From positions 1 to 64,000 of the forward strand of contig JAEZUM010000024.1 of the NCBI GenBank assembly GCA_023421075.1: a DNA stretch of 64,000 bases, given 5' to 3'. Positions within the stretch are counted from its first letter, which is position 1; the number at the start of each line of letters is the position of its first letter. The position numbers and the translations under genes were made by a program. The notes below the pieces were generated by a model. The model did no database searches, had not been told where the DNA came from, and saw only the letters and a list, made by a program, of their open reading frames with translations. Source of the DNA: Bacillota bacterium. GTDB lineage: Bacteria > Bacillota > Clostridia > Lachnospirales > Lachnospiraceae. This document shows, piece by piece, positions 24,795-33,939 of the stretch.

Positions 24795-24820
24795 AGTTGT
24801 GTCTCCTTAAGGATATTATA

Positions 24821-24840
24821 GACTATAATTATCTTTATTA
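24821..24840. promoter_or_regulatory. Shared motif before the Rrf2 gene
   Basis: GACTATAATTATCT starts the second copy of the motif found at 24348-24367, about 26 bases upstream of the Rrf2 start, suiting autoregulation. Confidence 0.45.
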
Positions 24841-25033
24841 TATCATCAGAATTTACTTTGTCAATCGTTGTTTCAAGCAATAACAATATATTGACTTTCA
24901 ATAGAAGGTTTATCGTTGCACCACATATGTTTATTCACTAAATAAATGCACCAATCTCTAAAAACGGGAGAAAATAAAGTAAAAAAAACGATAATTTAAA
25001 AATAAATGCGATTAATATGTTGATGAACTTTCA

Positions 25034-25104
25034 TTGAATGCTTATAGGACATGTGCTAGTATAAAGTTATAAATGTAAATTATTTACAAATCGTGAAACG
25101 ATTT
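25034..25104 (+). promoter_or_regulatory. Promoter and two palindromes before the xylanase gene
   Basis: TTGAAT (25034-25039), 17-base spacer and TGCTAGTAT extended -10 (TAGTAT 25057-25062) form a plausible promoter. Immediately downstream GTAAATTATTTAC (25075-25087) is a perfect 6-1-6 palindrome, followed without a gap by AAATCGTGAAACGATTT (25088-25104), a perfect 7-3-7 inverted repeat. Both are well placed as roadblock operators. The rest of the 24841-25162 gap shows nothing else. Confidence 0.55.
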
Positions 25105-25162
25105 ACTACATTTATAAGAATTATTTACAGCATGAGACTATATTCAAAAAGGAGAGACGACG

Positions 25163-28100
25163 ATGAAGAAAAGAAAGTTCTTAAAGCGATTCATTGCTAT
25201 GTTGGCTGTCATTTCCATGGTATTTCTAGATCTGTCAGGATCTGGAATTCGGGTAGCTAATGCAGCAACGGCAAAAGAAGACCCCGTCTTTAAAGAGACA
25301 AGCTTCAGAAAAATTTTGGTTGGGAAGTCATATGATTTCGATATCAAAAACAAACCCTCAAAATCAACATACCAATGGAAAAGCAGCAACAAGACAGTTG
25401 CTACAGTTGATAATAAAGGTGTTGTAAAGGCAGTTACCCCTGGTAGTGCAAGCATCACCTGCAAGATTACCTCAGGAAAAAGCAGTATAGTCCTAAAGGC
25501 AAAAGTATATGTGAAAGAACCTTCTAAGATGCCGGCTACTAAGGTTGAGATAAATAATATGATTCATTCCATGGTAGTGGGTGAAACATATAACTTAAAT
25601 TGTACATATACACCATCAAATGCTTCTGAAGCTGTAAACTGGACATCAAGTGATACTACTGTTGCCCAGGTTGATGCGAATGGTGTTGTAACAGCATTAA
25701 AAAATGGTACGGTTACGATAAAAGCTACCACACTTAATAAATCTCGTACGGATAAAGTAACAATTAAGGTATCTCCGAAGGTTGTGGTTCCACCTACAGC
25801 GACACCCACACCTACCACGACACCTACTCCTACTCCAGCTGTAGCGACACCAATTCCACCTTCAGCGACAACGATACCTACTCCGCCTACAGCGACCCCC
25901 ACCCCTACAGCGACTCCTACCCCTACATTGACCCCTACCCCTACCCCCACTGTAGATGTGATTACCAATGATAAGGGATTTACTGCGGATGGAAGAATAG
26001 TAGCGAATTTTGGTACACCTAAAGTTGATGGTGTGATAGATGAGGTCTGGAAGAAGGCTATCCAGATTACGCCGCCAAATATCAATAATGCTGCGGTACA
26101 AGCAACAGTAACCTATAAGGTATTATGGGATGATAATGCACTTTATGTTCTTGCTCAGGTGACTGATCCTAATATGACCGTTACACCTCGCAATGCTTAT
26201 GAACAAGATTCGATTGAAGTATTTTTAGATGAGAATAATGATAAGACCTCCTCATATGGTTCGGACGATTTACAATTCAGAGTGAATTATGAGAATACAC
26301 AGTCAGTGGGAAGTGGTGATCTTAGCCGATTCTATACTGAGACCAAGACAGGAGAAGGAAATTACATTATTGAAGCAAGAGTCGAATTGCAGAATCCTGC
26401 AGCAAACAATAAGATTTATGGTATGGAATTACAACTAAATGATGGTATTGGATCCAGCAGAGCAGGAACCATTACAATATTTGATAAAACCGATAGTGCC
26501 TGGAGTAAACCATCCGTATTTGGTGAAATTGTACTTACCGGTAAAAAGTCTGGCGATGTTCCCGGACTAAATCCATATAAATTAATCAAGTTAATCGCTT
26601 CTGCTGACAAGATGGATGTTACAGCGGTATTATTTACGGAAAGCGTAAAGGCAGCAAAAGCTGTGAGAGCAAACGATGCATCAACTCAAAAGGATTTGGA
26701 TAACGCTTATGATAATTTGAATCGTGTTATTACCTATGTAAACGCGGTTACAAAAGCAGCAAAGATGGATTTATCCTTATATCAGTCTGAGGGTGTAGCT
26801 GCTGTTAATGAAGCAATCGAAGCTGCTGAACTACTTCTTGCAAAGGAAATCGCAACAGCAGATCAGATGAATGAAGCAATTGCTGCATTAGATAAAGCAA
26901 TTGCAGAGTTAAAGGTACTTGGTTTGGACAAAGATGGAAACATGGTCGCTAAGTTTGGTTCACCATTGATTGATGGTGGCATCGATACGGTATGGGATAA
27001 AGTTGACTTTGTCCCGGCAACGGCATCGGGTTCCGGATCTACCGATACAAAAGCTAAATTTAAAGTATTATGGGATGATAAGGCACTCTATGTGTTAGCA
27101 GATGTTACAGATAGCGCACTGAACGTATCCTCAGGAACTGTTTATAACAGAGATTGCGTAGAGATCTTCCTGGATGAGGGCAATAATGCCATAGAGAATA
27201 TCTTCGACCTCGATGATACCCATTACAGAATCAGCTGTACGAATAGTCTTTCTGCAGATCGCGGTAGTTTGGATCGGTTATATACGAACGTAGCGAATAA
27301 GGTCGATGCGGAAGGTAAAGTAATCGGTTATATTCTTGAAGCTAGAATTGCACTTCAAAATCCGGCAAAGGGTAACAACATCTATGGTATTGAGTTACAG
27401 TTAAATGATGCTAAGGGTGGAAGCAGAACCGGTACTTTGAATGTATTCGATAAAACAAGCAGTGCTTATGCAAGCCCAACCAAATTCGGTAAGGTTGTTC
27501 TCAGTGAAAAAGAGGATGGAGATGTAATCGGCTTCAATCCATATGATTTATTGAAGATGGTGAATATCGCAAAGGACATTCAATTAGTACGATACACCGA
27601 TGCAACAGCAGCACTGGTAAATGCACTGGTTGCTCAGGCAGATGCAACGATTGCTACAGGTGATCAGGATCAGGTTGATGCACTTTATATTTCTTTGGAT
27701 CAGGCAATTAAGGCTCTGATTCATAAAGACATCAAAGACGTTGAGCCGGAAGTAGCAAAGCTTAAAGAGTTCAGAAGAATTCCTGCAGAGTATCTTACAG
27801 CAGCAGCTTATGACGATAAGGCAAAAGGAACTGTTGTTAGAGATTACTACGATACCTTTGAGTATAGTGATGCCGGAGTACCTGGTACTCCAGTTCAAAA
27901 AAATATGTTGGTATATCTTCCGGCTGGCTATAAGGCAGAGAATAAAGATAAAAAATATAATGTATTATACTTAATTCATGGTACATCAGAAGATCAAAAC
28001 ACAGTATTTGGTGATGATGATGTAACTGTAACGACTGTAATGAAGAAAGTACTTGATATGATGATTGCAAATGGTCAACTTGATCCGATGATCATTGTTT

Positions 28101-30607
28101 GCCCTACCTATAGAGGTATGGAATCAGGTAGATTACAGTATGAAATGATCAATGAGATATTACCTTACATCGCTACGAAGTATAATACTTATGCTGCATC
28201 AGGTTCTAAAGAAGATCTGAAGGCTGCAAGAAATCATCATGCCGTTGGTGGCTTCTCACAAGGATCAAGCTGTACCTTTACGATTATGAGGAACTGTTTT
28301 GATTACTTTAAGTATTATCTGCCCGTAAGTGGTGGTCCGGGAAGTGCAGATTTTACAAGCGTCGTAAAAGGTTACGCATTGACCGATTACTATGTATTCG
28401 CATCTACCGGTACAGATGATATTGCTTATAGCGGTATGGTAAATGCAATTCCGGCTATGGCAAATCAGAAAGATAGTGAAGGTAATCCGATCTTCAATTA
28501 TAATGCAGATTTATCACTAGGTAACTTATACTTACTATTACTGAATGGTGGTACCCATACCTGGCAATGTGTAAATCAGTATTTATATAACATTTTGCCG
28601 GATGTATTCTTCGCTGAAAAAGAAATTCCTGTAATCGAAACGGATGAGAATGGATTTACAGCAGAAAAAAGAATTGTTGGTAATTATGGTACACCCAGAA
28701 TTGATGGTGAAATTGATGAGGTATGGAGCAAAGCAATCGAGATTAAGCCTCCGAATACAAACAATGCGGCAGTAAAAGCAAGTGCAACCTTTAAGGTATT
28801 ATGGGATGACTCTGCACTCTATTTCCTTGCCCAGGTAAAAGATCCCAACATGACACTTGATCCGAGTCAAGCATATCAGAAAGATTCCGTCGAAGTGTTC
28901 TTAGATGAGAATAATGATAAGACATCCTCCTATGGTTCGGATGACTTACATTTCAGAGTAAATTACAATAATGATCCGACCTATGATAAGGGTGATGGCA
29001 GCCGGTTCTATACCGCTACCAAGATCGGTGAGAACGAATACCTTGTGGAAGCAAGAGTTGAATTACAGAAGGTTGCAGCAAACAATACGATTTATGGTAT
29101 GGAATTACAGGTAAATGATGGAATTGGAACGAGCAGAGCCGGAACCATTACGGTATTTGATAAGACGGATGGTGCATGGAATAACACAGCCTTATTTGGT
29201 GAGATTATTCTTGCAGGTAAAAGACCCGGAGATGTTCCCGGAATAAATCCATATAAGTTAAGGGCCTTAGTTAAAACTGCTGAGAGTCTTGATGTATCAG
29301 GATTTACCAAGGGAGTTGGAGCCTTCACAGCGAGAATAGAAGCAGCGAAAGCAGCAATTGATACTGCAACAACCCAGGCTGAGATAAATGCTGCTTATAA
29401 TACCTTGAATGATGTAATGACGTTTATGGGTGTTATTAAAAAATATGCTAATATGAACTTAGATGCCATCCATAATGGCGAAGAGGTAAAGAAAGCAGTA
29501 GTAGCTGCAGAGGATATTCTTGCTAAGGCTGATGCAACACCGGAGGAAATGATGCTGGCGATTGGCGCATTAAATACAGCAATCGAAGGGATTGGAAGCT
29601 ATAGCTTAAAGGATGTATATGCAGATAAATTCTTAATGGGTGCTGCTGTTCATTTAAATGGGTTAGCGGATGCGAACTATACGAATAATCTATTATCACA
29701 ATACAATAGTATTACTGCTGAAAATGATATGAAGCCGGAAGTATTATTGGATCAAGCTGCAACAGTTAGTGGAGGTGCGATTGTATGTAACTTTACGAAA
29801 ATGGATCAATATTGTGATTATGCAGTAGCACATGGTTTAAAAATGAGGGGACACACCTTCGTATGGCACAGTCAGACACCGTCTTGGTTCTTTAGAGAAG
29901 GATTTAATGCGAGTGGTGCATATGTAGATGTCGCAACCATGGATCTTCGTCTTAAGCAGTTTATAGATCAAGTATTTGGACATATTAATGAAAAATATCC
30001 GGGTCTTTTCTATGCTTACGATATATGTAACGAGGTTGTTTCTTCTATGAGTATGGGATCAAACAACTGGAAAACTGTTTATGGAGATTACTCTTATGTT
30101 ACAAAGGCATTTGAATATGCAAGAAAAGCTTCAGAAGGTACCGGCATTAAGTTGTATTATAATGATTACAACGAGTATGATCCTGGAAAAGCAGAACAGA
30201 TTATTGATTTATTAAAGGATGCAAAAGCAGCCGGAAATATTGATGGTATTGGCATGCAAAGCCATGTAAATATTGCATACCCGCCTATGGATCAATACAG
30301 AGAAACCATTGAGAAATTTGTTGCAGCAGGTTATGATGTTCAGATTACAGAGCTTGATATTGCAACAGCGATTGATGGTAATGGACCGGCACCGGATGCA
30401 GCTATGGCAGCTAAACAGGCAGAAATCTATAAAGAATTGTTCCAGATCTATATTGATTTCAAAGATCAAATCTCATCGGTAACATTATGGGGTATCAATG
30501 ATCAGCATTCCTGGCGTGGATCACAGGATCCATTGATCTATGATAGAGAATACAATGAAAAAGATTCTTACTGGAATATTATTTCGGTTGGTTTACCGGG
30601 AGTTTAA
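25163..30607 (+). CDS. Secreted multidomain xylanase / CE1-type esterase (Big2-CBM9-CE1-CBM9-GH10)
   Basis: An 1814-residue extracellular hemicellulase. Order: signal peptide (about 1-35); two bacterial Ig-like domains (about 40-205); Pro/Thr linker of PTPT repeats (208-265); CBM9 (about 268-460); FIVAR-like helical linker; second CBM9 (about 593-782); helical linker; CE1 (esterase D-type, probably feruloyl esterase) domain from about 867, nucleophile Ser1032 in GGFSQGS and a late GGTHTW His; third CBM9 (about 1155-1345); helical linker; GH10 xylanase (about 1487-1810) with acid/base Glu1624 (DICNEVV) and nucleophile Glu1730 (QITELDIA). All catalytic residues are present. No dockerin or sortase anchor is seen. 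It would cleave xylan and remove ester-linked phenolic groups at one site. AAGGAG precedes the ATG. Confidence 0.95.
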   Translation: MKKRKFLKRFIAMLAVISMVFLDLSGSGIRVANAATAKEDPVFKETSFRKILVGKSYDFDIKNKPSKSTYQWKSSNKTVATVDNKGVVKAVTPGSASITCKITSGKSSIVLKAKVYVKEPSKMPATKVEINNMIHSMVVGETYNLNCTYTPSNASEAVNWTSSDTTVAQVDANGVVTALKNGTVTIKATTLNKSRTDKVTIKVSPKVVVPPTATPTPTTTPTPTPAVATPIPPSATTIPTPPTATPTPTATPTPTLTPTPTPTVDVITNDKGFTADGRIVANFGTPKVDGVIDEVWKKAIQITPPNINNAAVQATVTYKVLWDDNALYVLAQVTDPNMTVTPRNAYEQDSIEVFLDENNDKTSSYGSDDLQFRVNYENTQSVGSGDLSRFYTETKTGEGNYIIEARVELQNPAANNKIYGMELQLNDGIGSSRAGTITIFDKTDSAWSKPSVFGEIVLTGKKSGDVPGLNPYKLIKLIASADKMDVTAVLFTESVKAAKAVRANDASTQKDLDNAYDNLNRVITYVNAVTKAAKMDLSLYQSEGVAAVNEAIEAAELLLAKEIATADQMNEAIAALDKAIAELKVLGLDKDGNMVAKFGSPLIDGGIDTVWDKVDFVPATASGSGSTDTKAKFKVLWDDKALYVLADVTDSALNVSSGTVYNRDCVEIFLDEGNNAIENIFDLDDTHYRISCTNSLSADRGSLDRLYTNVANKVDAEGKVIGYILEARIALQNPAKGNNIYGIELQLNDAKGGSRTGTLNVFDKTSSAYASPTKFGKVVLSEKEDGDVIGFNPYDLLKMVNIAKDIQLVRYTDATAALVNALVAQADATIATGDQDQVDALYISLDQAIKALIHKDIKDVEPEVAKLKEFRRIPAEYLTAAAYDDKAKGTVVRDYYDTFEYSDAGVPGTPVQKNMLVYLPAGYKAENKDKKYNVLYLIHGTSEDQNTVFGDDDVTVTTVMKKVLDMMIANGQLDPMIIVCPTYRGMESGRLQYEMINEILPYIATKYNTYAASGSKEDLKAARNHHAVGGFSQGSSCTFTIMRNCFDYFKYYLPVSGGPGSADFTSVVKGYALTDYYVFASTGTDDIAYSGMVNAIPAMANQKDSEGNPIFNYNADLSLGNLYLLLLNGGTHTWQCVNQYLYNILPDVFFAEKEIPVIETDENGFTAEKRIVGNYGTPRIDGEIDEVWSKAIEIKPPNTNNAAVKASATFKVLWDDSALYFLAQVKDPNMTLDPSQAYQKDSVEVFLDENNDKTSSYGSDDLHFRVNYNNDPTYDKGDGSRFYTATKIGENEYLVEARVELQKVAANNTIYGMELQVNDGIGTSRAGTITVFDKTDGAWNNTALFGEIILAGKRPGDVPGINPYKLRALVKTAESLDVSGFTKGVGAFTARIEAAKAAIDTATTQAEINAAYNTLNDVMTFMGVIKKYANMNLDAIHNGEEVKKAVVAAEDILAKADATPEEMMLAIGALNTAIEGIGSYSLKDVYADKFLMGAAVHLNGLADANYTNNLLSQYNSITAENDMKPEVLLDQAATVSGGAIVCNFTKMDQYCDYAVAHGLKMRGHTFVWHSQTPSWFFREGFNASGAYVDVATMDLRLKQFIDQVFGHINEKYPGLFYAYDICNEVVSSMSMGSNNWKTVYGDYSYVTKAFEYARKASEGTGIKLYYNDYNEYDPGKAEQIIDLLKDAKAAGNIDGIGMQSHVNIAYPPMDQYRETIEKFVAAGYDVQITELDIATAIDGNGPAPDAAMAAKQAEIYKELFQIYIDFKDQISSVTLWGINDQHSWRGSQDPLIYDREYNEKDSYWNIISVGLPGV

Positions 30608-30694
30608 AAAAGCCTGGTAACGAAACGGACGATAATGGTTCTAGGAAGGAAGACAGAAATATTACTTAATAATGTAAAGAGAGTAACATAGTGA

Positions 30695-30744
30695 AATGCA
30701 CCTCAAATGTTAGACTACAATCTAATATTGAGGTGCATTTTCGT
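30695..30744 (+). terminator. Terminator after the xylanase gene
   Basis: AATGCACCTCAA (30695-30706) pairs with TTGAGGTGCATT (30728-30739); an inner TTAGA/TCTAA pair extends the stem; TTTT follows. Confidence 0.88.
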
Positions 30745-30806
30745 TATACTTAAAAATTATGTAATTTATAATAGAATAGAGGAAATCCTACATGGATAAG
30801 GAATTG
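30738..30806. repeat. Dispersed ~70-bp repeat, copy A
   Basis: Shares with 33870-33939, in the same orientation, a core TTTATAATARAATAGAGGAA, then ATCCT, three variable bases and TGGATAAGGAAT, plus a weaker match starting at TTTTCGT. Non-coding. The two copies bracket the accessory block. Confidence 0.7.
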
Positions 30807-30892
30807 AACGAACAAATACATGTAGTGTATGCTACAGTCAATGACAGATTGAAATATTAGTGATATATTGGAAAACACTAGGGTTAAAATAA

Positions 30893-30937
30893 TTGACATA
30901 ATGATAAAGAAGAGTTATAATTGATAATCATTATCAA
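30893..30937 (+). promoter_or_regulatory. Consensus promoter with perfect Fur box
   Basis: TTGACA (30893-30898), 17-base spacer, TATAAT (30916-30921) followed at once by TTGATAATCATTATCAA (30921-30937). This contains the exact 7-1-7 Fur box TGATAAT-C-ATTATCA. Iron-loaded Fur there would occlude the transcription start. What follows is a gene remnant and then the DHFR-like gene. Confidence 0.85.
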
Positions 30938-30940
30938 TTT

Positions 30941-31021
30941 AAAAATATTGAGTTAACACGAATTGAGGCACGTCATCTTGCAACAGGATGCGTCATCCTT
31001 AGATACACACCAGTTAGATAG
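30941..31021 (+). pseudogene. C-terminal remnant of a second RibD/DHFR-like reductase
   Basis: The frame ending at TAG 31019-31021 reads ...ATGCVILRYTPVR, closely matching the end of the intact neighbour (GSGVVLLRYTPGS). About 27 codons of homology remain and no start codon or N-terminal domain is present. The intact gene starts 14 bases later. This is the 3' scar of a related gene lost by deletion, now directly behind the Fur-box promoter. Confidence 0.75.
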
Positions 31022-31035
31022 GAAGGAGACCTTAT

Positions 31036-31587
31036 ATGGGACGTATAATCCTTATGATGAATGTGACATTAGATGGTTGTTGTGATCATACGCAGGGGAT
31101 TGCGGATGAGGAGCTCCACCAGTATGCTATGGACCTCATGGACCAGACCGATGGCATGCTATTTGGACGTAAAATCTACCAGTTGATGGAGAGTTATTGG
31201 CCGGACATAGCCAGCAGCGGCGTTGGGACTCAATTCGAGATCGACTTTGCAGACAAGATCGATGAGAAACCCAAGTACGTTGTATCACGGACATTGGATC
31301 ACGTAACGTGGCATAACTCTTTCTTGTTGAAGGGACCGGTTTCTGAGGAAGTGTCAAAGCTATTGGCTGAAGGGAAAACCCTACTAGGTAACGGCGGTCC
31401 CGGTCTTGGGTCCACCCTAGCACAACTAGGCTTAGTGGATGAGTATCATTTCCTAGTACAGCCAATCATTGCTGGGCATGGCCCGCGATTACTTGGAGGC
31501 GTTAGCGAACGACTGAACCTGACCCTGACGGAGACCAAAGTCTTCGGATCCGGTGTCGTGCTGCTCCGTTATACTCCCGGCTCATAG
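31036..31587 (+). CDS. Dihydrofolate reductase-family (RibD C-terminal domain) protein
   Basis: A 183-residue reductase of the RibD_C/DHFR-like superfamily: MGRIILMMNVTLDG at the N-terminus, MLFGRKIYQLMESYWP, and a cofactor-binding LLGNGGPGLGSTLAQLGLVDEYHFLVQPIIAGHG. Such stand-alone proteins probably use NADPH, but substrates are mostly unknown. GGAAGGAG precedes ATG 31036. The gene is visibly richer in G and C than its neighbours, and a fragment of a homolog lies just upstream, both pointing to horizontal acquisition or local rearrangement. It may be expressed from the Fur-box promoter. Confidence 0.9.
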   Translation: MGRIILMMNVTLDGCCDHTQGIADEELHQYAMDLMDQTDGMLFGRKIYQLMESYWPDIASSGVGTQFEIDFADKIDEKPKYVVSRTLDHVTWHNSFLLKGPVSEEVSKLLAEGKTLLGNGGPGLGSTLAQLGLVDEYHFLVQPIIAGHGPRLLGGVSERLNLTLTETKVFGSGVVLLRYTPGS

Positions 31588-31740
31588 AAGATGCAAACTT
31601 GGAGACATTAGATCGAATTTCAAGAATTTCGTGGAGTTAGAGTCAGCAATATCTGCAAAACGGAACCTATAAATAATTTAAAAGGGCTATAACAAAACAA
31701 AAATGATGTTGTTGTCCTAAAAAAGCAAGGAGGAAAACAT

Positions 31741-32166
31741 ATGCTAGATTTTAGGCTTTCTATATTACCATTTTTCATTATTATTGTCGCAAACTTTTTC
31801 CTTAGTTGGTTATACTATTCACCCATAGTTCCATGGTTTAAAACATGGCAAATCGGTGTGGGAGCAGATCCCAATAAAACGAAAATGACCGAGGAAGACA
31901 AGAAAAGCATGCCGAGACTGATGGGAGGTGCTGTCATTGCATCGTTCCTGCTTTCTTATGGACTGCAGATTATCATACATAGTGTTAATGCCACTGATTT
32001 TACATCCGGAGCTATCGTTGGATTAGTATTATGGATGGGATTTGTCATTACACATAGTCTGGACACACAATTTGAAGGTAGAAAACCCATTGTTCTGGTC
32101 ATTAATAATGTTCTTTATTTGTTGACCTATACGATCTTTGGCGGCATTGTAGCAGTATTGGGATAA
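31741..32166 (+). CDS. DUF1761 membrane protein
   Basis: A 141-residue protein with four hydrophobic segments (about 8-28, 62-80, 90-110, 118-140) matching DUF1761: FFLSWLYYSPIVPWFKTW near the start and GAIVGLVLWMGFVITHSLDTQ later. No function is known. AAGGAGG precedes ATG 31741. It is followed after 53 bases by the DUF1428 gene; the pair probably forms one transcript ending at the terminator near 32623. Confidence 0.85.
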   Translation: MLDFRLSILPFFIIIVANFFLSWLYYSPIVPWFKTWQIGVGADPNKTKMTEEDKKSMPRLMGGAVIASFLLSYGLQIIIHSVNATDFTSGAIVGLVLWMGFVITHSLDTQFEGRKPIVLVINNVLYLLTYTIFGGIVAVLG

Positions 32167-32219
32167 AAAAAGTTTTGATAGAGTATAAGTATTTTTTGGA
32201 AAAAGGAGGTTATTCAATT

Positions 32220-32600
32220 ATGGCAAAATATGTAGATGGATTTGTTCTGGTAGTGCCAAAAGATAAAGCGGATGAATACAAGAAAATAGCAGAGATTGGC
32301 CGTGATACATGGATGAAGTGTGGTGCGCTTGAATATTATGAATGCCGTGGCGACGACCTTATACCACAGGAAATGGGTGATGAGAAAGCGCGTGCATTTA
32401 CTGAAATGACTGGAGCAACTAGTAGTGATACCGTTTGGTTTTCTTACATAGTCTTTAAATCCAAAGAACATCGAGATGAGGTCAATGCAAAAGTAATGGA
32501 AGAAATGGATAAGCAGATGGAAGAATATAAAGACATGCCGATGCCTTTTGACATGAAGAAAATGGCTTATGGTGGTTTTCAAGTTGAAGTAGAAGGCTAG
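32220..32600 (+). CDS. DUF1428 (YbaA-like) protein
   Basis: A 126-residue cytoplasmic protein of the DUF1428 dimeric alpha/beta-barrel family: MAKYVDGFVLVVPKDKADEY, then ALEYYECRGDDL and VWFSYIVFKSKEHRDEVNAK. ATG 32220 is chosen because AAAGGAGG lies 9 bases before it; an upstream in-frame ATG lacks one. Function unknown; related families catalyse small-molecule monooxygenation or stress tasks, but nothing here supports a specific role. Confidence 0.87.
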   Translation: MAKYVDGFVLVVPKDKADEYKKIAEIGRDTWMKCGALEYYECRGDDLIPQEMGDEKARAFTEMTGATSSDTVWFSYIVFKSKEHRDEVNAKVMEEMDKQMEEYKDMPMPFDMKKMAYGGFQVEVEG

Positions 32601-32622
32601 AGACACAATATGTAAAGTTACG

Positions 32623-32652
32623 AAGCTGCTCTCAGCAATGAGGGCGGCTTTT
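32623..32652 (+). terminator. Terminator after DUF1428
   Basis: AAGCTGCTCTCA and TGAGGGCGGCTT pair around a GCAA loop with one mismatch, followed by a short T run. Confidence 0.75.
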
Positions 32653-32889
32653 ATAGATTAAACAGTGAAAATGGATTTTCAAATAATGGAACATATCGAG
32701 GGTATTAATTTGTGCAAAATTGATTTTAAATAGGTAGGACTGAGATTAAAAATAGTTAGGATTGAGATTCTTATTTAGCCTGTTATAATATAGTGAAATA
32801 AGTGTACTTATATCCTTTCATATTAATTAAGATAATTTTATTTATTACACAGGAACTAGTATTGTAATAAAGTCAGAAGGAGTGGCTAT

Positions 32890-33834
32890 ATGAAGGATTT
32901 TTTGCAAAAACTTTTAATACCAAGTCCGCATGAATCGGTAATCAAATGGCTACTGGATTCGGATCCTTCCATCTGTTGGCAAGTGATGCATGATATTTTA
33001 AAGGAACCTGAAGATAAGAGTAAGGACGAGCGATCGAGAATTGCAGCCGAGGGTTGGGGCTTCCACCTTATCTCTTCGCAATCACCAGAAGGTCTTTGGT
33101 GGCCTGATCTCGACCCCTGGCCATTGAAAAATACATTATTTACGTTGGTAATGCTCAAGGATTTTGGGTTGGACCCTGCCAGCAAAGAAGCGAAGCAAAT
33201 AATCGGAAGGATCCGGGATAATGTAACTTGGTTATATCATGATAACAGTCCCTTTTTTGATGGTGAGACTGAACCTTGTATCAACGGCAGGGTGTTGGCA
33301 GTCGGAGCTTACTTCGGAGAAACTCAAAGTAGATTGGTCGATCGGCTGCTCAGTGAGCAGCTGGTGGATGGAGGATGGAATTGTGAGGCTCCACCAAGCA
33401 AGCACTCATCATTTCATAGCACGATATGTGTTTTAGAAGGGCTACTAGAGTATGAGAGGCATCATGGTGCCGACTCTGTGGTGACCGAGGCTCGTATCCG
33501 TGGCCAAGAATATCTTATGGATCGGGGTATGTTCAGAGCTCGGTCAACAGGTAAAGTAATCGATAACAGTTGGACACTCTTCTCATATCCACCGACATAT
33601 CATTATGATATCCTTCGAGGTCTTGAGTATTTACGAAGTTCCAATACAACCCCTGATGACAGAATTTTGGAAGCAATAGAATTGATGGCGATGAAGCAGC
33701 AAAATGGAAGGTGGCTTCTTGAGAACTCTCATAAAGACCTTATTCCTTTTGAAATGGAACAGGAAGGTTCGAGCAGCCGTTGGAATACGCTGCGTGCTAT
33801 GAGAGTTTTGGATTATTTCAGAAATTTTATATAA
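32890..33834 (+). CDS. Prenyltransferase/squalene-cyclase-like alpha/alpha-toroid protein
   Basis: A 314-residue soluble protein with repeated helical hairpins and aromatic QW-like turns (SPEGLWWPDLDPW; QLVDGGWNCEAPPSKHSSFHS; QQNGRWLLENSHKD), the pattern of squalene-oxidase/prenyltransferase repeats. The DxDD motif of true squalene-hopene cyclases is not seen and the chain is about half their length, so cyclase activity is unlikely; it may bind or modify another substrate. AGAAGGAG precedes ATG 32890. It is the last gene of the repeat-bracketed block. Confidence 0.7.
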   Translation: MKDFLQKLLIPSPHESVIKWLLDSDPSICWQVMHDILKEPEDKSKDERSRIAAEGWGFHLISSQSPEGLWWPDLDPWPLKNTLFTLVMLKDFGLDPASKEAKQIIGRIRDNVTWLYHDNSPFFDGETEPCINGRVLAVGAYFGETQSRLVDRLLSEQLVDGGWNCEAPPSKHSSFHSTICVLEGLLEYERHHGADSVVTEARIRGQEYLMDRGMFRARSTGKVIDNSWTLFSYPPTYHYDILRGLEYLRSSNTTPDDRILEAIELMAMKQQNGRWLLENSHKDLIPFEMEQEGSSSRWNTLRAMRVLDYFRNFI

Positions 33835-33869
33835 AATTCATATCACAGTTATATACTTGATCGTTCCAA

Positions 33870-33939
33870 TTTTCGTATAACTAAATATTAATGTACTTTA
33901 TAATAAAATAGAGGAAATCCTTGCTGGATAAGGAATAGA
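33870..33939. repeat. Dispersed ~70-bp repeat, copy B
   Basis: Second copy of the element at 30738-30806, same orientation. The rest of the 33835-34355 gap holds a weak hairpin near 34050 and a 12-base direct repeat (TAGTATGAATTG at 34254-34265 and 34269-34280); no gene is apparent. Confidence 0.7.

Noticed and set aside
25564..26085. 173-codon minus-strand frame rich in Gly-Val repeats
   Set aside because: It is the antisense shadow of the Pro/Thr linker and neighbouring domains of the xylanase gene.
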